A stretch of 64,000 bases of DNA from DASXRU01 sp039933315 (GTDB lineage Bacteria > Acidobacteriota > Blastocatellia > Pyrinomonadales > Pyrinomonadaceae). The stretch is from assembly GCA_039933315.1 (NCBI GenBank), contig JBDTOI010000002.1, forward strand, positions 11,677 to 75,676. The letters run 5' to 3'. Under the pieces are notes generated by a model, which saw only the letters and a list, made by a program, of their open reading frames with translations, ran no database searches and had not been told where the DNA came from. A program made the position numbers and the translations under genes. Numbering within the stretch: position 1 is the first letter of the stretch; each line of letters opens with the position of its first letter. Positions 25,046 through 33,384 of this stretch are shown here, in pieces.

Positions 25046-26315
25046 ATCCTTTCTGGCGCCGGGGAATCACCCAACCTTCGAGTAAGAGAATCTGGATTAT
25101 CAGGTTAACAAACAGATAGATGCTGGTCACAACTGCCAGGCCCATCAGGCCATACTGCATGAACGCTATGACCTTCGCCGGCACATAGAGCGTAAAGGTA
25201 ATGATCGACATGCGGGTCGGAGTTGAGGTATCTCCCATGGCATAAAATGTCGTGGATGTAATCTGGCCCATAGCGCCACCAATGAAAAAACCGACCAGCG
25301 CGACCATAATCAGCCATAGCAAATGAACGTTGTCTGCGGTGACTCCGCCGTGGCCAATTAGTAAATTGAGTATTCGCTCGCCGGCCAGCAGAAGGATCAC
25401 GTAGCCCGCCGCAGCCAACCCGCCAATCATCAACAAGCGCCTTTGATAGATACGTTTGAAAGTGGACCACCTCCCGGCGGCCGCTTCGATCGCCAGCTGC
25501 GGCACCATCGGAGCGGCGATGGCCTTTTCGGCGATCACGTTGGCGACCCCGTAAATTTGCTGGCCAATGTAAAGCAATGACAGTCCGCCCGCCGGCGCCA
25601 TCGATGCCAGATAGCGATCAACCAGCGGGTCGGTTCGGTAGTATGCCGTTCCTATTAGCAACGGCCGGATGCGTCGCCTTGCTTCTCGCATTGCCTCCGA
25701 GTCCCATCGCGGCCACTGCCAGCGCCCCAGGCCGGGCAGCAACCAAAGCACTTGCATTAGAGTTCGAAGAACAATGATGAAAGCGGCGGCCGCGATTCCA
25801 TAAATCGCGAGCAGTTTGATAATCAGTCCCAGTGCCACGAGATTGGACAAAAGCGTAGATAGCTCAACCCATATGAATTGCTTGCGCGCATGGTATACGG
25901 ACCAGAGCACCGAAACTGAGGCGGTTAAGATCATACTAACGAGTTGAATCTTGGTCAGACTAACGGTCAACAATTTTGCCGGAACGGAGAATCCCGGAAC
26001 CAGCCACGGCACCCAGTAGCCGGCAGTGACAAACAGGGCCAGGGCCAGGATCGTAAAGAGCGCGCTCACGCCGAGAAAGAAGCCCCACGCGTTTTGGCGA
26101 AAAGTGATTTCATTCTCGGTGGCCAGCAAGGGCACCAGTACGTGCGTCAGCGAGGAGCTAACTACGCTCAGGATTAAGGTCGGCAAAGCCATGGCCGCGA
26201 ACAGTGCGTCTGTTTCAATTCCTACGCCGAGTTGTGTTATGACGTACCACTGGAACAGCAGTGAGAGAAGAATATTGGCGCCGGCAAGAACTGCAAGAGT
26301 CAGGGTCTGCTTCAT
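25041..26315 (-). CDS. MurJ/MviN-like lipid flippase
   Basis: A 424-residue protein with about twelve transmembrane helices. The opening LAVLAGANILLSLLFQWYV and IETDALFAAMALPTLILSVV resembles MurJ helices 1-2, and the MGDTSTPTRMSIITF region resembles the later MurJ helices. It is shorter than MurJ (about 510). In a glycan cluster without other flippases, moving an undecaprenyl-linked oligosaccharide across the inner membrane is the likely role. A short palindrome lies just before the start. Confidence 0.8.
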   Translation of the reverse strand: MKQTLTLAVLAGANILLSLLFQWYVITQLGVGIETDALFAAMALPTLILSVVSSSLTHVLVPLLATENEITFRQNAWGFFLGVSALFTILALALFVTAGYWVPWLVPGFSVPAKLLTVSLTKIQLVSMILTASVSVLWSVYHARKQFIWVELSTLLSNLVALGLIIKLLAIYGIAAAAFIIVLRTLMQVLWLLPGLGRWQWPRWDSEAMREARRRIRPLLIGTAYYRTDPLVDRYLASMAPAGGLSLLYIGQQIYGVANVIAEKAIAAPMVPQLAIEAAAGRWSTFKRIYQRRLLMIGGLAAAGYVILLLAGERILNLLIGHGGVTADNVHLLWLIMVALVGFFIGGAMGQITSTTFYAMGDTSTPTRMSIITFTLYVPAKVIAFMQYGLMGLAVVTSIYLFVNLIIQILLLEGWVIPRRQKGL

Positions 26316-26326
26316 TAAGTGTGTAA

Positions 26327-26344
26327 CGCAAACTTTAGTTTGCG
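26327..26344. repeat. Short palindrome CGCAAACT-AGTTTGCG
   Basis: CGCAAACTTTAGTTTGCG, 18 nt, is the same arm sequence as at 6043, 40784 and 53515. It sits 11 nt upstream of the flippase start, between divergent genes. Confidence 0.75.
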
Positions 26345-26412
26345 ACTAATCAAAGTCCACGTGAACGAAGGAAGAGCTTATATTTGATCACCAGCATTAT
26401 TTCAAACAGTGT

Positions 26413-26600
26413 CACAGACTTCAGTCTGTGATTCCCGATCGCAGACACAAGTTTTGACCTTCATGCTTTTCCAGCGAGCAGATGGCCACTTGCAATCACA
26501 GACTGAAGTCTGTGCCACATTGAAGACACAAGTTTTGACCTTCATGCTTTCCACGTTGAGCAGATGGCCACTTGCAATCACAGACTGAAGTCTGTGCCAC
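26413..26600. repeat. CACAGACT-AGTCTGTG hairpin family with 81-bp tandem duplication
   Basis: Three copies of the 18-nt palindrome CACAGACTTCAGTCTGTG or its mirror CACAGACTGAAGTCTGTG lie at 26413, 26497 and 26579. The last two belong to a tandem unit of 81 bp, starting AGACACAAGTTTTGACC at 26443 and 26524. The same palindrome is at 42876, 42949, 50537 and 50603. The final copy touches the start of the GT4 gene at 26605. Confidence 0.92.
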
Positions 26601-26604
26601 TAAT

Positions 26605-27738
26605 TTGATTAAAGTCCTGCACATTCTGGATTCGTTAAATCGCGGTGGCGCTGAGACCATGATGCTGGACGTTTGTCGTAACGCGCGTGCTAATGGTCTG
26701 GATTTGACGTTCGTGGCGACCGGAGGCGGCGATCTCGAGAATGAGTTTCGCGACTCCGGCGTTGAGTTTATCCGGCTGAAAAGAAAACTACCTGTCGATC
26801 TGGCCCTGGCTTTAGAGCTGCGGCGGATTATCGCCGAGCACGGCATTCGGGTGGTGCATAGCCATCAACCAGTCGAAGCCCTGCACCTGTACCTGGCCAC
26901 TCGCGGCAGTGACACTAAAAAAGCACTGACACTGCATGGGGTTTACCCGGGAACTAAAAACGAGCTGGCCCTCAGATTTGTCCTGCCTCGCATCGACGCT
27001 AAGATCGCCGTCAGTCAGAATCTTTTACAAGAGCTGCAGGCGAATAAGACTATTGCGGGTGAAAACTGTTTTCTCATCAATAACGGCGTCGACCCGGCGC
27101 GACTGCAGTCTGCGGGGCGAAAACTGCGCACCGAATTGGGCCTGCAGGATGACGCATTACTCCTGGGCATGGTCGGCAACTTCCAACCTGTGGCGCTGAA
27201 GGATCAGTTAACAGTGTGCCGGGCGCTACCGGATATCTTCGCTCGAGTTCCCCAGGCGCAATTCATCTTTGCCGGCGCGCGCTCTGCAGCAGCGCCGGAG
27301 CTTTTTGATGAATGCGTAGAGCTTTGCCGTCGAGAAGGTATTGATCATCGAGTCCACTTCCTCGGAAAGCGCACTGACATTGCGGACGTGTTGAGTTCGC
27401 TCGATGTATTCGTACTTTCCAGTCTACGTGAAGGCTCGCCGATTTCCGTGATCGAAGCCATGATGGCCGGTGTGCCCACGGTGCTATCCGATATTCCGGC
27501 GCTACGCGAGGTCTCGAATGAAGGAGAGCAGGCGGTTTTGTTTCGAACGGGAGATCGGGATGATCTGGCAGCAAAACTTGCCGCCCTTGTTAACGACTCA
27601 GAGGAGCGTCAACGTCTTGCTTCCAACGCCAGACAATGGGCCCGGGAAAGTTTTGGTATCGATCGGCACATCGCGGATTTGGTGAGACTTTATGATTCGT
27701 TGGTATCATCGGATGCCCTACCACTCGCGAACGTATGA
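26605..27738 (+). CDS. GT4-family glycosyltransferase
   Basis: A GT-B glycosyltransferase of about 377 residues with IKVLHILDSLNRGGAETMML near the start, EAMMAGVPTVLSDIPALREV (EX7E-like region) and LGMVGNFQPVALKDQLTV. The longest frame starts at 26572, but its first 11 residues (including SQTEVCAT) are translated from a palindromic repeat that also occurs elsewhere, so I start at the TTG at 26605. No strong ribosome-binding site is visible, perhaps because the repeat landed at the gene's 5' edge. Likely adds a sugar to the same surface glycan. Confidence 0.87.
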   Translation: MIKVLHILDSLNRGGAETMMLDVCRNARANGLDLTFVATGGGDLENEFRDSGVEFIRLKRKLPVDLALALELRRIIAEHGIRVVHSHQPVEALHLYLATRGSDTKKALTLHGVYPGTKNELALRFVLPRIDAKIAVSQNLLQELQANKTIAGENCFLINNGVDPARLQSAGRKLRTELGLQDDALLLGMVGNFQPVALKDQLTVCRALPDIFARVPQAQFIFAGARSAAAPELFDECVELCRREGIDHRVHFLGKRTDIADVLSSLDVFVLSSLREGSPISVIEAMMAGVPTVLSDIPALREVSNEGEQAVLFRTGDRDDLAAKLAALVNDSEERQRLASNARQWARESFGIDRHIADLVRLYDSLVSSDALPLANV

Positions 27739-27798
27739 CCCGCGCTGCTATACTCAAATTTGAAATACAGTCGCCGGTCCGCACAAAAGGCAACCGAA

Positions 27799-28050
27799 AT
27801 GAAAGAAATATTCACTGCTACTATATGGCAAGAGGGGAAGTGGTACATAGCTCAGTGCAGGGAGTTTGAGATTGCCAGTCAGGGCAGTACCAAAGAGGAG
27901 GCGCTGGAGAATCTGACTGAGGCTATTGAGGCCCACTTCGCGCCTCCGGTCGCGACCCTTGTTCCAGAAGTGATAGCCTTCGAAGCCGAGGTCGAACCGT
28001 GGGCCCTGGTAGATGCCGACGCGCGCGCCAGCGGTGACCGGGTTGACTAA
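27799..28050 (+). CDS. hicB: HicB-like antitoxin
   Basis: An 83-residue protein beginning MKEIFTATIWQEGKWYIAQC, followed by EFEIASQGSTKEEALENLTEAI, the HicB partial RNase H-like fold. HicB binds HicA and represses the operon. ATG at 27799 with AAGG upstream is preferred to the in-frame TTG at 27760. It ends in TAATG, its stop sharing a base with the hicA start. Confidence 0.9.
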   Translation: MKEIFTATIWQEGKWYIAQCREFEIASQGSTKEEALENLTEAIEAHFAPPVATLVPEVIAFEAEVEPWALVDADARASGDRVD

Positions 28051-28274
28051 TGGCGTTGCTTAGATCTCTCCCTTACCGTGTCGTGAAGCGCAAACTCGAG
28101 ACAGCTGGATTCGAAGAGAGACCCGGCAGAGGGAGTCATCGTAAGTTTGTGAAGTTCACTCGAGAGGGTGTAGTTACCGCCATCGTTCCTCAGCACCGCG
28201 AGATTGCCCTCGGCACACTGCGGAGTATCTTACGCCAGGCAATGTTGACTCCTGACGAATTCGACGCGTTATGA
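28050..28274 (+). CDS. hicA: HicA-like mRNA interferase toxin
   Basis: A 74-residue protein with the HicA double-stranded-RNA-binding-like fold: VVKRKLETAGFEERPGRGSH and RKFVKF with the catalytic histidine in GSHRKF, then TAIVPQHREIALGTLRSILR. The gene overlaps hicB by one base (TAATG). HicA cleaves mRNA when HicB is lost. The antitoxin-first order is less common than HicA-HicB but known. Confidence 0.9.
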   Translation: MALLRSLPYRVVKRKLETAGFEERPGRGSHRKFVKFTREGVVTAIVPQHREIALGTLRSILRQAMLTPDEFDAL

Positions 28275-28341
28275 GGCCGTCGAAAGACAAACGGATTATC
28301 TAAAACCCACCTTCTCACGAGGCTCAGAATGAGAAAGCAGT

Positions 28342-29334
28342 ATGGCTCATAAGAAAAAGCTTCAAGTATTTGTTTCCTCAACCTACACCGACCTGCACGA
28401 AGAGCGACAAGCCGCCGTCGAAGCTATCCTAACCGCAGGACACATACCTGCCGGCATGGAACTCTTCGCCGCCGGAGATCAATCGCAGATGAGCGTCATC
28501 AGGCGGTGGATAGATGAATCCGATGTTTACTTGCTGATTCTGGGAGGACGTTACGGCAGCATCGAACCGGAGAGTGGCAAGAGTTATATCGAACTGGAGT
28601 ATGAGTATGCAGTCGCGCAAAACAAACCATTCTTCGCGGTTGTGATTGAGGAAGATCATCTTGAGAAAAAGGTAAAGAGTGCAGGTACCAAGGTGATCGA
28701 GCGGGATAATCCTCAAAAACTCAAGGACTTTAAGGCGCAGGTCCTGGGCAAGTTGGTGAAGTTCTGGCGTGATCCCCGTGACATAAAACTCGCCATTCTG
28801 GAAACGATGTCTGAATTCAGTCGGCGTGATGATCTCACTGGTTGGATTCCGGGTAGCGAGGCGATGAACGCGGGCGCGGTAGCGGAGGAGATGGCCCGAC
28901 TGGCCAAGGAAAATGCCGAGTTGCGTCAACAAGTCGCAAACATGTCACCGGATCCCGCATCCTATAACGGCCTAACATTCGATGGGATGTATAAGATCCT
29001 GTTAGAGGAAGAGGCAAATATTTCCGAATTCTCGCCAGAATCTATTGAAGTATTTAACCAGGTTGCTGAAATCTTCGGAGATTCAAAACCAGGTCTTATT
29101 CACCTGTTCTGGTTGAGCGGCAACCTGTTTCGACAGCGGCATTATTTGAACTTTTACCTGGGCCAACCGCCGCATGGGATAATGTTAAGATTAGCCGAAT
29201 TCGGTCTCGTCGTTGACGAAGGATCCTTCAGCTTCATTCTAACGGAAACTGGCAGGCAATTACTCCTGCGGTTAAGACTGGAGCGCGACACCAGAAAGGC
29301 AGAGGAACTTGTCAGATACAACATGCCCTTCTAA
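28342..29334 (+). CDS. DUF4062 protein with coiled coil and C-terminal helical domain
   Basis: A 330-residue protein. Residues 1-100 are a DUF4062 domain: KKLQVFVSSTYTDLHEERQA, then MELFAAGD, RRWIDESDVYLLILGGRYG and SYIELEYEYAVAQ. I recall DUF4062 as TIR-like and often attached to NTPases of bacterial immunity, but cannot verify that here. Residues about 180-205 form a short coiled coil (AEEMARLAKENAELRQQVAN), followed by a helical segment resembling a winged helix (LFWLSGNLFRQRHYLNF, LTETGRQLLLRLRL). No NTPase is attached. It lies 67 nt after hicA on the same strand inside the glycan cluster. Confidence 0.86.
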   Translation: MAHKKKLQVFVSSTYTDLHEERQAAVEAILTAGHIPAGMELFAAGDQSQMSVIRRWIDESDVYLLILGGRYGSIEPESGKSYIELEYEYAVAQNKPFFAVVIEEDHLEKKVKSAGTKVIERDNPQKLKDFKAQVLGKLVKFWRDPRDIKLAILETMSEFSRRDDLTGWIPGSEAMNAGAVAEEMARLAKENAELRQQVANMSPDPASYNGLTFDGMYKILLEEEANISEFSPESIEVFNQVAEIFGDSKPGLIHLFWLSGNLFRQRHYLNFYLGQPPHGIMLRLAEFGLVVDEGSFSFILTETGRQLLLRLRLERDTRKAEELVRYNMPF

Positions 29335-29431
29335 TGACTGGATTTGCAGGTTGAGGTGAAAAAACTCATCGTTCTCCGTAAACGTGGAAACAGTTGATCG
29401 ACACGTGCCGTCTAATTCTTGAACCCCCTCT

Positions 29432-31006
29432 TTAGCGTGGGTTGATGTTTCCCAGATAGATTGATCCATCCTTGGCTGTGGAGATCGCTGTTAACGATAG
29501 GCGTATCCTTAGCTCACTTTCCGCTGGCTGGTACCAGCGTTCCGGCAGCGTGTTGAAGTAAACCAGCACGCTTTTCTTTTCCCTCAGAGTCTTTCTCATT
29601 TTTTCCAACTCAGCTTCGTAGTTCTGATTGGCCCTCCCGGTAACGAAAACAGTCTTTTCGGGGATGAACTGTCCCGGCCGGCCGGTAAGGTAATAGATAC
29701 CGTCGTAACCGTTGGAATAAATGAAAACCTCGGGCGGCAGATTCCTGAGGTACGCGATCGTTTGCGAGTCTTTCCATATTCTGCTGGCATAAATCTGACC
29801 ATCCTGCCGCGTGCGATTGAACCAGTTTACCGCCCGCAGCGAGTAAGAGCCGAGCAGGTTCACTGCCACCAGTACCAAAGCCATCCGGATTACGCGACGT
29901 CCGTCAAAATGCGGCCAGAATTTCCATACTACACACAAGAACAGAATGATTGAGACCGCGTGGACGGGAACCATGGCGCGGTCATCGAAAATCACGACAT
30001 CGAATAGCGTCGCCGTGATAACTAAAAAACCAACGTAGCAAACAACAAAAATCAAAATCACGAGAGGTAATTTCGCCAAGCCGTAATGGGGGCTGGGTGT
30101 TCCGCCGGACCTTACCCGCGTGGATGACGACTGTCTGACCTGCTTCCAGAGATAAAGAATGAAGATACTCGCCACAATGACTTCCGCGACAAAGAACGCG
30201 GCTCGCAAGTCAGTGCGCACCTTACCCAGGAGCAACCAGGAAGAGAACGTCGAAAATACCAGTACGACTTGCTTCAGACCGGGTAAGTGAAAATCCAGCT
30301 GCCGATCAGTTGCTGCTCCGCTAAGCCGGGCGTTGCGCAGCATCCACACCAACATCGGGATCGACGCTATGGCGCCAAAGGCTATCGCGGAAGTGAAACG
30401 TTTACGCCAATCCGGTTTACCCGCGAGCAGCAACGCAATCACGCCGGTGCTGATTACGGCTCCACCGACGTACCGGGTAAGCACGGCCAGCGCTGCCAGC
30501 AAAGCTGCTACGATCAAATACCACCACCGCTCTGTTTCGAGAAATCTCGCCAGCGTTACCAGACAACTCACTGTCAGGAGAATGAACAACGGCTCCGTTA
30601 GGGCAAAGGTGTGCACCGAGGCTAAGTCGGGCGCTGTAAGTGTCAGTAGCGCGCCAATGATGGGAAGCCAAAACGATTCGCGTGCATAGCGGGCAATTGC
30701 CAGTCCCACGATCCACACATTCGCGCCAAAGAGCGCGGCCTGCAGCCAGCGAGCCGCAGTCTCGCCCGAGACATGAGTAGCGCTGAGCAACGCCAGCAAG
30801 GAAGGATAGAGGGGCGGATAATGGGTCAGCGGCCGGACCTCACCCTTTGCCAGCGCCATCAAACCATGGCCATCAACCAGGTTACGAGCGGCCTCCAGGT
30901 ACACGGTCGAATCGGGAGTGATTCCAATTCCAAAAGGCGTAGCCAGAATGACGATCAAAACGGCTAGTAAGGCGAAGACGGCAATGAGAACGCGGGTGCT
31001 TATCAA
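29432..31006 (-). CDS. ArnT/GT39-like membrane glycosyltransferase
   Basis: A 524-residue GT-C enzyme with about eleven transmembrane helices. ITPDSTVYLEAARNLVDGHG, with the catalytic-type aspartate in the first loop, and THYPPLYPSLLALLSA match the ArnT/PMT layout. A C-terminal periplasmic domain (about 400-524) contains EVFIYSNGYDGIYYLTGRPG. The start is TTG and no ATG is near. Sugar-phosphate lipids made by the GT2 gene at 22616 could be donors; this is an inference. Confidence 0.83.
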   Translation of the reverse strand: MISTRVLIAVFALLAVLIVILATPFGIGITPDSTVYLEAARNLVDGHGLMALAKGEVRPLTHYPPLYPSLLALLSATHVSGETAARWLQAALFGANVWIVGLAIARYARESFWLPIIGALLTLTAPDLASVHTFALTEPLFILLTVSCLVTLARFLETERWWYLIVAALLAALAVLTRYVGGAVISTGVIALLLAGKPDWRKRFTSAIAFGAIASIPMLVWMLRNARLSGAATDRQLDFHLPGLKQVVLVFSTFSSWLLLGKVRTDLRAAFFVAEVIVASIFILYLWKQVRQSSSTRVRSGGTPSPHYGLAKLPLVILIFVVCYVGFLVITATLFDVVIFDDRAMVPVHAVSIILFLCVVWKFWPHFDGRRVIRMALVLVAVNLLGSYSLRAVNWFNRTRQDGQIYASRIWKDSQTIAYLRNLPPEVFIYSNGYDGIYYLTGRPGQFIPEKTVFVTGRANQNYEAELEKMRKTLREKKSVLVYFNTLPERWYQPAESELRIRLSLTAISTAKDGSIYLGNINPR

Positions 31007-31060
31007 TTCAGTGATTCAGTCTGCAGAAAGTGTCACCATCATCGAGCAGTAGGGTAGTGG

Positions 31061-31307
31061 TGCAGTTTGAACTTAACGGCGAAGGCGTTGGCTAATTCCA
31101 GCCCAGGGTTTGCTTTGAAACCCTGGGGATAAGATGCCTGTTGGTCTTGTCGCAACTCTGAAGGAGTTGCGACAGTTTGCTGTTACCGCGCCGCAACCCT
31201 TTCAGGGTTTGCGTCCTCTGGAAATGTGGCGCTTCTTTCCCAGGGTTGCCAAAGCGCAACCCTGGGCTGAAACTAGCCAACGCTTTCAGCGTTAAATTCA
31301 AACTGCA
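31061..31307. repeat. Long nested inverted repeat, TGCAGTTTGAAC family, copy 1
   Basis: Outer arms TGCAGTTTGAACTTAACG and CGTTAAATTCAAACTGCA mirror each other. Inside are AGGGTTTGCTTTGAAACCCT, GTCGCAACTCTGAAGGAGTT followed by GCGAC, AACCCTTTCAGGGTT and CCCAGGGTTGCCAAAGCG followed by CAACCCTGGG. A second copy with about eight differences over roughly 195 nt begins at 63806 and runs off the window. It separates the GT39 genes at 29432 and 31415. Confidence 0.93.
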
Positions 31308-31414
31308 CTAGCACGAGCAGTAGGCTAACGCTGAGCTAATTCGTTGGAGGTGATATATTACTCCACTTTCTGAACACTTCGGCACGCGCTGATCCAAAGC
31401 GCCTCTGACATGAA

Positions 31415-33121
31415 ATGGCAATTCGTTTCGCTCCCGTGTCATGGCTATTCGCGCTGGCGCTCTTGTTTACCTTGCTGAACGCCTTTAAGCCGCTTTGCAT
31501 TGACGATACCCTTTACCATTATCACGCCGAACAGATTGCGCAACATCCGCTCGACCCTTACGGTTTCAGAATATTTCAGAACGACCGGCCGGAGCCGGCG
31601 ATTCAAGCCCTGGCGCCGGTGCTGATGCAGTACTGGTGGGCCGTCGCCATCAGAGTTTTTGGCCCGCACCCGTTCTGGTGGAAGCTCTGGCTGTTTCCCT
31701 ATGCCTTGCTGCTGGTCTTTTCTTTGCACTCGCTGCTGCGGAGATTTGCCGGGCGCTACGAAATGATTCTGACGGGCATGGTTATTCTCTCGCCGGTATT
31801 CCTGCCGAGTTTCAATCTCATGCTTGACGTCCCGGCGGCCGCACTGATTCTCTCCGCGATTGTAATTTTCCTTCGGGCGTCGGAACGCGGATCCTTGCCG
31901 CTGGCTGCCGCCGCCGGGCTAGTGATCGGGATTGCGGCGCAGACGAAATACAACGGCCTGTTGGCCGTGGGCGTCGTCTTATTTCACTCGTTTCTATTTA
32001 AAAGATATCGCGTGGGTATGCTTGCGGCAGTAACCGCCGCAGCTTTCTTTCTTTCCTGGGAAGCTTTCATCTACCTCAGCGCCGGCCGGTCACACTTTTT
32101 GGCGCAATCGCAAACCTACGGCTCAGTGAATTTAATGGCTAAGTACGCCTACCTGGCATGGCCCATTGTCACCAGCATGGGAGCTGCGGCGCCCTTTTTC
32201 ATGCTGCTGTCGTTAGTTGCACTTGGAGTGAAGCGGAGGGTTATTGCCATTGCGGCGATCGGCGTTACTCTCGGCTTTCTGCTGATTGCCTTTGTCCCGG
32301 AACGATTTCAATCGTGGGGTGGTAATAAAAATCTCGCTCTTGCTCACGTTGTCTTCAGTGTGTTCGGCATTAGCTTTTTTGCCAGCTTCCTCTTCGTCAT
32401 CAGTCGCCTGACGAAGATTTTCCGCAACGTGAAAGACTATTTGCCAGTCTGGCCGGAATACAAAGTCGAATGGTTTCTGGTGGGCTGGTGGCTGATGGAG
32501 GTAGTGGGCTATTTCGTGCTCTCGCCAATTCCAGCCGTGCGCCGGGTTTTGTTACTGCTGGTTGTTAGCACGCTGTTGGTGGGAAGGTTGTTGGCCCAAT
32601 CCACGCCAGCGCGAGCGGCTTTGGTTAGATGGACCGCGTGGGGCGGTATCGCGCTCGGCCTGCTGTTTTATGCGACTGATTTCAACGATGCGTATGCGGA
32701 GAAGGCCGCGATTGAGCAAGCAAGGCAAACAATTTCGACTACGCCTCCGGGCCAGAGTACCTGGTACCTGGGACGTTGGGGTCTTCAGTTCTACGGCGAA
32801 CAGGCCGGCATGAAGCCAGTGCTGCCTGACGAATCTGATTTGCATTCCGGCGACTGGCTGGTAACTACCGACAGTGTCTATGCTCCAGAGCCGGTGCTGG
32901 CCCATCTGCGGCGCTACCGTCTAAAGCCGGTGGCTGAATTTGCTATTGGTGATCGGCTGCCGCTCTCGACGATGCTTGGGTATTACAATTCCGGCATTCC
33001 GCTCCATCATCAGGAGGGCCCGCGCCGCCGTGTGAAAATCTACCGCATTGAAGGACCCGTTCAAGCGGGTGAGAGTATGTCGGACGCTAACCGGTCCTTG
33101 CCGAGTGCTTCATCTCATTAA
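31415..33121 (+). CDS. ArnT/GT39-like membrane glycosyltransferase
   Basis: A 568-residue GT-C protein with an N-terminal helix, the loop CIDDTLYHYHAEQIAQHPLD with an acidic pair (D29-D30) that fits the catalytic position, and about ten further helices. A C-terminal periplasmic tail includes WYLGRWGLQFYGEQAGMKPV. The last codons and the TAA stop fall in the CACCCGGTT-family repeat (33112-33272), so the original C-terminus may have been altered by the insertion. Confidence 0.84.
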   Translation: MAIRFAPVSWLFALALLFTLLNAFKPLCIDDTLYHYHAEQIAQHPLDPYGFRIFQNDRPEPAIQALAPVLMQYWWAVAIRVFGPHPFWWKLWLFPYALLLVFSLHSLLRRFAGRYEMILTGMVILSPVFLPSFNLMLDVPAAALILSAIVIFLRASERGSLPLAAAAGLVIGIAAQTKYNGLLAVGVVLFHSFLFKRYRVGMLAAVTAAAFFLSWEAFIYLSAGRSHFLAQSQTYGSVNLMAKYAYLAWPIVTSMGAAAPFFMLLSLVALGVKRRVIAIAAIGVTLGFLLIAFVPERFQSWGGNKNLALAHVVFSVFGISFFASFLFVISRLTKIFRNVKDYLPVWPEYKVEWFLVGWWLMEVVGYFVLSPIPAVRRVLLLLVVSTLLVGRLLAQSTPARAALVRWTAWGGIALGLLFYATDFNDAYAEKAAIEQARQTISTTPPGQSTWYLGRWGLQFYGEQAGMKPVLPDESDLHSGDWLVTTDSVYAPEPVLAHLRRYRLKPVAEFAIGDRLPLSTMLGYYNSGIPLHHQEGPRRRVKIYRIEGPVQAGESMSDANRSLPSASSH

Positions 33122-33272
33122 CACCCGGTTTTAACCGGGTGATCAGTGGCCAATCTGGGTTCGCACAACCGTTTCAACGGTTTATCTTCCGGCTAATTAG
33201 AAACCGTTGAAACGGTTGGCCCATCATGAGGCAGACTGGCATCACCCGGTTGCAACCGGGTGTGAATGAGAT
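33112..33272. repeat. Nested inverted repeat, CACCCGGTT family, copy 2
   Basis: Starts ATCTCATTAACACCCGG and ends as the mirror image, with hairpins CACCCGGTTTTAACCGGGTG and CACCCGGTTGCAACCGGGTG outside and AACCGTTTCAACGGTT and AACCGTTGAAACGGTT inside. The order matches 13761-13923, but the spacer differs. It supplies the stop codon of the GT39 gene ending at 33121. Confidence 0.92.
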
Positions 33273-33326
33273 GGAATACTTTCTGTCGGGAGTGGCGAAG
33301 TCAATCCGCTGTTTGTGGCTTTCAAG

Positions 33327-33376
33327 TTGAGGTTTCACGCAAAGGCGCTAAGAAAGGAGACGTAAGGCGCAAAGGC
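33327..33376. repeat. GAGGTTTCACGC half-repeat
   Basis: GTTGAGGTTTCACGCAAAGG and GCGCTAAGAAA, then AAGGCGCAAAGG. The first part matches the left arm at 9045 closely; the right arm is missing or degraded. It lies just beyond the stop of the SGNH gene. Confidence 0.65.
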
Positions 33377-33384
33377 CTCCTCCT

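Noticed and set aside
26413..26600. CRISPR array
   Set aside because: Only three hairpins at irregular spacing with two nearly identical units, no uniform spacers and no cas genes nearby.
26496..26846. A 116-codon frame on the minus strand ending in AQTSVCDC-like sequence
   Set aside because: Its reading runs through the CACAGACT hairpins, and most of it lies antisense to the GT4 gene. The peptide is repeat translation, not a protein family.
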